Positions 4,759 to 9,425 of a DNA stretch of 9,425 bases are shown here, piece by piece (within the stretch, counting starts at the first letter, position 1; each line of letters starts with the position of its first letter). Source of the DNA: an uncultured Sulfurovum sp. (GTDB lineage: Bacteria; Campylobacterota; Campylobacteria; Campylobacterales; Sulfurovaceae); NCBI GenBank assembly GCA_947313765.1, contig CAMZNQ010000307.1, positions 1 to 9,425 of the forward strand. Reading direction: 5' to 3'. The notes below the pieces were generated by a model that saw only the letters and a program-made list of their open reading frames with translations, was not told where the DNA came from and ran no database searches. Made by a program: the position numbers and the translations under genes.

Positions 4759-7560
4759 ATGTCTTTTAAAAAATTTCTCTCCCCAGCACTTTATATTATG
4801 AGTAAATTATCATTTAAAAATAAAATAATTAGTTCTATATCTATACTATTTATACTTCTGCTTTTACCATCAAAAACTATCATTAATGACTATATAGAAA
4901 GAAGCCGTAACTATAACAATCAACTTGTTGGTTTAAAGTATATAGAGACTATTAATAATTTTATTAAAACAGTACAGGTTCATCGCTCTCTTACTAAAAA
5001 ATATTTAAATGGAGATAGTAATTTAAAAGATGAGATAGTTGAACAAGAGGATAAGCTCTATACAAAACAGAAACCTGATATTATGAATTTCGATAAAATA
5101 CATTTAAATATGTTAACATCAAATCAAAACTTCAATAGAGCTATTTCACTTTTTAATGTTATAGAGATTGATAAATTAGATAGAAAACTGTTTAGTGAAA
5201 AACATTTTAAAATATATGAAGAGATTATAGATAGACTTATAAAAACAATTATACAAATATCTGAAAAAACAACATTTAGAAGAAGTAAAGATTTAAGAGT
5301 TAACTATCTTGCAGATATGTTACAAGATAGACTTTTACGTCTATATGAGCTATCTAAACAATTAGAAGATACCTCTAGCAAAATATTCAATAAAGAGTTA
5401 AGCACAGAAGAGAAGAGAGAATTACTATTAATGTCAAGAAATTTAAGAGCATTAAAGATAACTCTTAACGATACAAATCTCTTAAGTAAACTAACTAACT
5501 ATCCTGTTTTACAGAGACAAACTACATCCGTAAATCATATTTTAAACATATTACTAGAAAAGATAGATAAGAAGATAATTGAAAATAGTGAATTCAGTTT
5601 CGATAATAAAGAGTTTAAAAAGAAGTTTATTGAGTCTATTGAGACACAAGATGAACTATATTCAAGATATATATATACATATAAAACCACTATCAACGAA
5701 CTAAAATTAAATTTAAATAATAAACTTTTGTCTTTCGCATTTATATTTTTAGTTATTTTAGCTATCGCTTTTTATATATTTATTGCATTCTATCTATCTA
5801 TTACAAAAAACTTAAAACAACTACAAGATGCGTCAGACATGATTTCATCTGGACAGACAAAAATTAAACTAAAAGTTGATAGAAAAGATGAGATAGGAGA
5901 TGCGCTTATAGCATTTAACACAATGAGTGAAAAATTAACTCAAAATATCTCTTTTCTTGATGTATATAAAACAGCTATTGACCATTCAAGTATTGTATCA
6001 AAGACTAATACAAAAGGGATTATTACCTATGTTAATAATATGTTTTGTACAGTATCTGGCTATACTGAAGAGGAGCTGATAGGACGTTCACACAATATTG
6101 TTAGACATCCAGATATGCCAAAAGAAATCTTCAAAAATATGTGGAGTACAATTAAGAAAAAAGATATTTGGAAAGGTACTATTAAAAATAGAAAAAAAGA
6201 TGGAGGTCACTACATAGTTAATGCAACCATATTACCTATTTTAGATAGAGATGGTAATATTATTGAATATGTTGCTGTTAGACACAACATTACAGAGCTT
6301 GAAGAGAGTAAAGAGGAGATTAGAAAACAGAGAACCGACCTATTGACAGGTTTACCAAATCGAAATCAATTAATACATGATTTAAAACATGCAAATAAAC
6401 CTATTATATTCTACTTAAATATTGATAATTTTTCTGGGTTTAATGACTTTTATGGCTCTTCTATTGGGGATGATGTTCTTATTAATATATCTGATAGACT
6501 ACAACAAATGAAAAAAAGTAAAGAGTTTAAACTATATAAACTTCAAGCAGACCAGTTTATTATGCTTTTCCAAGAAGATAATCTATCAAATACAAATTTT
6601 AAACTATTTTTTGAAAATCTTATAGAAGATATTGAAGAAGAGATATCTTCCATAACACTAAAAGACCAAAACCGTATATCCATATCTATTACAAGTGGTG
6701 CAGCTAGTTATTATGCTCATGATAACTACCAAAAACTTATCTTATACTCTAATATTGCTAGAAAAAAAGCACAACAAGAGCATAAGAAATTTCTATTCTT
6801 TGACCATAGCATGAGCAAAAGTGAAGATTATGCACAAAATATTGAGTGGATTAGAAAAATAAAAGAGGCAATAGATGAAGATAGAGTTGTAACCTATTTT
6901 CAACCAATACTAGATAATCAAACTCAAAAGATAGTAAAATATGAGACATTAGTTAGAATGTTAGATAGAAATGGGAATCCAGTATCTACATATACATTTT
7001 TAGAGATAGCACAAAAAGCAAAACTATATCCTCAAATAACAAAAATTGTTATTGATAAAGCATTTAAAAAGTTTGAAAACTTACCAGATTACCAATTTTC
7101 AATTAATCTAACTATTGAAGATATTTTATCAAAAGAGATAAGCTCTTATATTTGTAAAAAATTATCAAATTATCCAAATAAACATAATATAATATTTGAA
7201 ATAGTAGAATCAGAAGAGGTAGATGACTATAAAATAATTAATAACTTTATTAAATGTGTTAAAGGATATGGTGTAAAAATTGCAATTGATGACTTTGGTT
7301 CTGGATATGCTAATTTTGAACATATTATAGGCATAGATGCTGATTTCATAAAAATAGATGGTAGCCTAATTAAAAATATTGCTACAGATAAAAATGCTCG
7401 TATTATTACAGAAGCGATTATATCATTTTCAAAAAAATTAGGAAGAAAAACTATTACAGAGTATGTATCTAGTAAAGAGATATATGAAATTGTCAAAGAT
7501 TTAGGAGCAGACTACTCACAAGGTTTTTACTTTGGAGCACCATCACCAGAGCTTAAATAG
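4759..7560 (+). CDS. Membrane PAS/degenerate-GGDEF/EAL protein, probable c-di-GMP phosphodiesterase
   Basis: Predicted inner-membrane signalling protein of 933 aa that hydrolyses cyclic di-GMP. In order: membrane segment about 23-42; a helical periplasmic sensor region about 43-322 with a VQVHRSLTKKYLNGD motif (72-86); membrane segment about 323-346; HAMP about 345-397; PAS about 402-512 with YVNNMF, SGYTEEELIG and RHPDMP, close to the FAD-binding PAS of the Aer aerotaxis sensor; GGDEF domain about 525-682; EAL domain about 695-933. The GGDEF signature is QADQF (596-600) and the RxxD inhibitory site is missing, so cyclase activity is not expected. The EAL residues look complete: ETL (E729), N783, E814, DDFGSG (D844, D845), K865, E901 and Q921. 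The usual AEGVE loop reads TEYVS but keeps its Glu. The likely role is a redox- or oxygen-tuned switch between motile and attached states; the signal is inference. It is monocistronic by its own promoter, with palindromes on both sides. ATG 4735 would add 8 residues. Confidence 0.9.
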   Translation: MSFKKFLSPALYIMSKLSFKNKIISSISILFILLLLPSKTIINDYIERSRNYNNQLVGLKYIETINNFIKTVQVHRSLTKKYLNGDSNLKDEIVEQEDKLYTKQKPDIMNFDKIHLNMLTSNQNFNRAISLFNVIEIDKLDRKLFSEKHFKIYEEIIDRLIKTIIQISEKTTFRRSKDLRVNYLADMLQDRLLRLYELSKQLEDTSSKIFNKELSTEEKRELLLMSRNLRALKITLNDTNLLSKLTNYPVLQRQTTSVNHILNILLEKIDKKIIENSEFSFDNKEFKKKFIESIETQDELYSRYIYTYKTTINELKLNLNNKLLSFAFIFLVILAIAFYIFIAFYLSITKNLKQLQDASDMISSGQTKIKLKVDRKDEIGDALIAFNTMSEKLTQNISFLDVYKTAIDHSSIVSKTNTKGIITYVNNMFCTVSGYTEEELIGRSHNIVRHPDMPKEIFKNMWSTIKKKDIWKGTIKNRKKDGGHYIVNATILPILDRDGNIIEYVAVRHNITELEESKEEIRKQRTDLLTGLPNRNQLIHDLKHANKPIIFYLNIDNFSGFNDFYGSSIGDDVLINISDRLQQMKKSKEFKLYKLQADQFIMLFQEDNLSNTNFKLFFENLIEDIEEEISSITLKDQNRISISITSGAASYYAHDNYQKLILYSNIARKKAQQEHKKFLFFDHSMSKSEDYAQNIEWIRKIKEAIDEDRVVTYFQPILDNQTQKIVKYETLVRMLDRNGNPVSTYTFLEIAQKAKLYPQITKIVIDKAFKKFENLPDYQFSINLTIEDILSKEISSYICKKLSNYPNKHNIIFEIVESEEVDDYKIINNFIKCVKGYGVKIAIDDFGSGYANFEHIIGIDADFIKIDGSLIKNIATDKNARIITEAIISFSKKLGRKTITEYVSSKEIYEIVKDLGADYSQGFYFGAPSPELK

Positions 7561-7611
7561 TTTCATTATGTTTTTTAATATTTAAATATAAACCTATAGA
7601 GGATAATGAAA
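7561..7611. repeat. Inverted repeat with inner palindrome directly after the EAL gene
   Basis: TTTCATTAT (7561-7569) starts at the first base after the stop codon and is repeated inverted as ATAATGAAA (7603-7611). Inside lies the perfect 12-bp palindrome ATATTTAAATAT (7578-7589), the same core as in the 22-bp palindrome before the gene. The whole could fold as a stem-loop at the mRNA end. No U tract follows. Confidence 0.45.
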
Positions 7612-7693
7612 AATAGCAGTTAACTATAAAAAACAACTTAAGCTATTGATTTGATTTATTTTTTAAATTAAGTGATTTTTTTATCAAAATCTA

Positions 7694-7702
7694 TGTTATA
7701 CT
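7694..7702 (+). promoter_or_regulatory. Extended -10 promoter of the small exported protein gene
   Basis: TGT-TATACT, an extended -10 element. Its last base is 6 bases before the ATG at 7709, so the expected transcription start falls on or next to the start codon. No ribosome binding site is present between them (CTTTTTAG). Confidence 0.5.
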
Positions 7703-7708
7703 TTTTAG

Positions 7709-8110
7709 ATGAAAACTCTACTAATAGTATTAAAGTTGTTAAGTTTTTATCTACTGTTTTTAAATAGTACATTAAATGCATCAACTATAAATGAACCAAA
7801 ACCTATGTATGATAAAGTTTATAGAAGCGACAGAATTGGAGACTCATACCACTTTTTAATCTTAACAAAGAGTGGAAGCTATCACTATCTATATACTAAT
7901 AGAACTTCTAAGTTGAGTAGTTCTGAACTTACATCTTCAAACTTATTAGATATTTTAAAGAAAAAACAGTCATGGGGACAATCATTTCCTAAAAAAGGTA
8001 AATATACCATTGATAAAGGTAAAATTTACACTAAACTGTTATGGGATAAAATCACTGTAGTATCTCCCAAAGAAATAAAATATTTAAATAAAATTTTTTA
8101 TCTAAAATAA
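7709..8110 (+). CDS. Small exported protein of unknown function
   Basis: 133 aa; I do not recognise a family. Residues 1-24 form a typical signal peptide: K2, a hydrophobic core rich in Leu (LLIVLKLLSFYLLFL), then a likely signal peptidase I site at LNA-S (24/25). There is no lipobox Cys. The mature part, about 109 aa, is basic and rich in Tyr, Ser and Lys. It has two similar short strands (SYHFLILTKSG and SYHYLYTNR, about 46-65) and ends in what looks like beta-rich sequence (KYTIDKGKIYTKLLWDKITVVSP). It contains no cysteine, so it has no disulfides. It has no Shine-Dalgarno sequence and may be translated from a leaderless mRNA. It is followed 68 bp later by the NAD synthetase gene, which has its own promoter, so co-function is not implied. 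Confidence 0.75.
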   Translation: MKTLLIVLKLLSFYLLFLNSTLNASTINEPKPMYDKVYRSDRIGDSYHFLILTKSGSYHYLYTNRTSKLSSSELTSSNLLDILKKKQSWGQSFPKKGKYTIDKGKIYTKLLWDKITVVSPKEIKYLNKIFYLK

Positions 8111-8131
8111 TAATTTTTAATAGATAATTTT
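8098..8131 (+). terminator. Weak AT-only hairpin at the end of the exported-protein gene
   Basis: TTATCTA (8098-8104) pairs with TAGATAA (8121-8127), with further pairing of AAAT and ATTT inside around a bulge, and TTTT follows at 8128-8131. It includes the stop codon. The stem is almost all A-T and the T run is short, so termination would be weak. Confidence 0.3.
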
Positions 8132-8132
8132 C

Positions 8133-8141
8133 TGCTAAAAT
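8133..8141 (+). promoter_or_regulatory. Extended -10 promoter of nadE
   Basis: TGC-TAAAAT, an extended -10 element 37 bases upstream of the nadE ATG. A leader of about 30 bases would carry the AAGGA at 8169-8173, which is 5 bases before the ATG. Confidence 0.45.
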
Positions 8142-8178
8142 ACCTTTTTTATTAAAACATAAGTTAAAAAGGATAGTT

Positions 8179-9425
8179 ATGCATGGATTTTACAGAGTGG
8201 CTTCTGCTGTCATTAAAACAACTATTGCTAATCCCAAAAAGAATAGTCTAAATATATTATCTCTATTAGAAAAAGCCAATCATCAAAATGTCTCTGTTGT
8301 ACTTTTTTCTGAACTGACATTAACAGGCTATACAGCTTCTGATATTTTTTTCAATCAAACACTTTTAGAGAAACAGAATAGTTCCTTAAAATATATCTTA
8401 GAAAAAAGTAAAAATATCTCAACTATTGCTATCTTAGGTATGGTACTAAAAGATAATAATAGGCTCTATAATACAGCTATTGTTATTCAAAATGGAGATA
8501 TTTTAGGAGTTGTTCCTAAAACATATATTCCAAATAAAAAAGAGTTTTATGAGAAACGTCACTTTATTTCAGGACGTAACATAAAAGATAAAAGCACTGT
8601 TATATTAGGAAAAAGAGTACCTTTTGGAGTAGATTTACTATTTTGTGATAATCAAGAGATGACATTTGGAGTGGAGATATGTGAAGATTTATGGGCAATA
8701 ATTCCTCCTTCAAATCAGATGTCCATTAATGGGGCAAATCTAATTTTTAATCTATCTGCAAGTAATGAACTCATAGGAAAAGCAGAATATCGTGAAGAGT
8801 TGGTAAGAACACAGAGTGCCAGATGTATGGGTGCTTATGTTTATGCCTCCTCAGGTGTTGGAGAGTCTACAACCGATACAGTATTTGGAGGGCATTCCAT
8901 TATTGCCGAATACGGTTCTACTCTTATTAAGAACCAACGCTGTGATATGAATTCAAATATCATTACAGCAGATATAGATTTACAAAGAATGAATTGGCAA
9001 CGTCTTTCTGAATCTACCTATTCCGATGAAATTACAACAGATTTTAGAACTATTACTATTAAACCATTAGTTCATATAGAAAAATTAAAACGATTTATCA
9101 ATCCACACCCTTTTGTTCCATCTATTTACCAAGAAAAAGAGCATCGTTGCAGAGAGATAGTAAATATTCAAGCACATGCACTTATTAAAAGAATGAGTCA
9201 TGCAAATATTAAAAAAGCTATTATTGGAATCTCTGGTGGATTGGACTCCACCCTTGCCCTACTCTCTACCCATAAAGCATTTGAGATTATGAATTGGGAT
9301 AGTAAAGATATTATTGCCATTACAATGCCAGGGTTTGGTACAACAACTAGAACTAAAAATAATGATTTAAATACAACAAATAAAAAGACACACAAGAAAC
9401 CAGAATTAAAAAAAAAAAAAAAAAA
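8179..9425 (+). CDS. nadE: Glutamine-dependent NAD+ synthetase, 3' end missing
   Basis: Makes NAD+ from deamido-NAD+ with ATP, using ammonia released from glutamine by its own N-terminal domain. The frame is open from ATG 8179 to the window edge (415 codons, no stop). The nitrilase-like glutaminase domain (about 1-290) has the Glu-Lys-Cys triad: E45 (FSELTLTGY), K114 (VVPKTYIPN) and C168 (GVEICEDLW). A linker HPFVPS (310-315) leads to the synthetase domain with the ATP-pyrophosphatase loop GISGGLDSTLALL (350-362) and TMPGFGTT (382-389). Two-domain proteins of this type are about 640-680 aa, so roughly 240 residues lie outside. After RTKNN (391-395) the translation no longer resembles the family and becomes Lys/Thr-rich, ending in poly-Lys; I trust the sequence only to about 9363. 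AAGGA 5 bases upstream supports the start. Many Campylobacterota carry the short ammonia-dependent NadE instead. Confidence 0.93.
   Translation, partial: MHGFYRVASAVIKTTIANPKKNSLNILSLLEKANHQNVSVVLFSELTLTGYTASDIFFNQTLLEKQNSSLKYILEKSKNISTIAILGMVLKDNNRLYNTAIVIQNGDILGVVPKTYIPNKKEFYEKRHFISGRNIKDKSTVILGKRVPFGVDLLFCDNQEMTFGVEICEDLWAIIPPSNQMSINGANLIFNLSASNELIGKAEYREELVRTQSARCMGAYVYASSGVGESTTDTVFGGHSIIAEYGSTLIKNQRCDMNSNIITADIDLQRMNWQRLSESTYSDEITTDFRTITIKPLVHIEKLKRFINPHPFVPSIYQEKEHRCREIVNIQAHALIKRMSHANIKKAIIGISGGLDSTLALLSTHKAFEIMNWDSKDIIAITMPGFGTTTRTKNNDLNTTNKKTHKKPELKKKKK
9364..9425. other. Suspect low-quality tail ending in 18 As
   Basis: From about 9364 the sequence leaves the conserved nadE reading, becomes A-rich with few T or G, and ends in an uninterrupted run of 18 As (9408-9425) at the window edge. 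This looks like a degraded read end or contig-edge artefact rather than a biological feature. Confidence 0.6.

Noticed and set aside
7227..7496. 89-codon minus-strand frame
   Set aside because: It is antisense to the conserved EAL catalytic region, with no promoter or ribosome binding site.
9198..9395. 65-codon minus-strand frame near the right end
   Set aside because: It is antisense to the NAD synthetase ATP-binding region and starts within the suspect tail.
1..9425. tRNA, rRNA, CRISPR array, toxin-antitoxin or defence genes
   Set aside because: I looked on both strands and found no cloverleaf-like or rRNA-like sequence, no regular repeats with spacers, and no recognisable defence gene.

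Overview
This window is a strongly AT-rich bacterial chromosome segment. It most likely comes from the Campylobacterota (Sulfurimonas/Arcobacter-like lineages). That is an inference from codon use (AGA for Arg, ATA and TTA frequent), from promoters that show good -10 boxes but poor -35 boxes, and from a PAS domain of the Aer type (RHPDMP motif) joined to c-di-GMP domains. No 16S rRNA or other decisive marker is present.

Layout, left to right. 1-221: no intact gene. It holds a small GC-richer patch that looks like the degraded right end of an IS200/IS605-type element, and a separate inverted repeat. 222-2897 (-): polA, full-length three-activity DNA polymerase I with a TTG start. 3006-3371 (+): a small two-helix membrane protein gene interrupted by an in-frame TAA at codon 28. 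3364-4050 (-): pyrF, whose 3' end overlaps the interrupted gene by 8 bp. 4115-4627 (+): a cytoplasmic cyclophilin (ppiB-like), divergent from pyrF across a 64-bp gap holding overlapping back-to-back -10 boxes. 4759-7560 (+): a membrane-bound PAS/degenerate-GGDEF/EAL protein, predicted to degrade c-di-GMP. 7709-8110 (+): a small exported protein of unknown function with a possibly leaderless transcript. 8179-9425 (+): the first ~63% of glutamine-dependent NAD+ synthetase, running off the end of the window.

The genes do not form a pathway. They are housekeeping functions (replication/repair, pyrimidine synthesis, protein folding, NAD synthesis) with one signalling gene among them, and each appears to have its own promoter. 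The most notable points are the interrupted membrane gene, the IS605-like scar, long palindromes just after the stop codons on both sides of the c-di-GMP gene, the non-catalytic QADQF site in the GGDEF domain, and the last ~60 bases. Those bases leave the expected NAD synthetase sequence, turn A-rich and end in 18 As, which looks like a sequencing or assembly artefact at a contig edge. I see no convincing evidence for a new defence, CRISPR or mobile system here.
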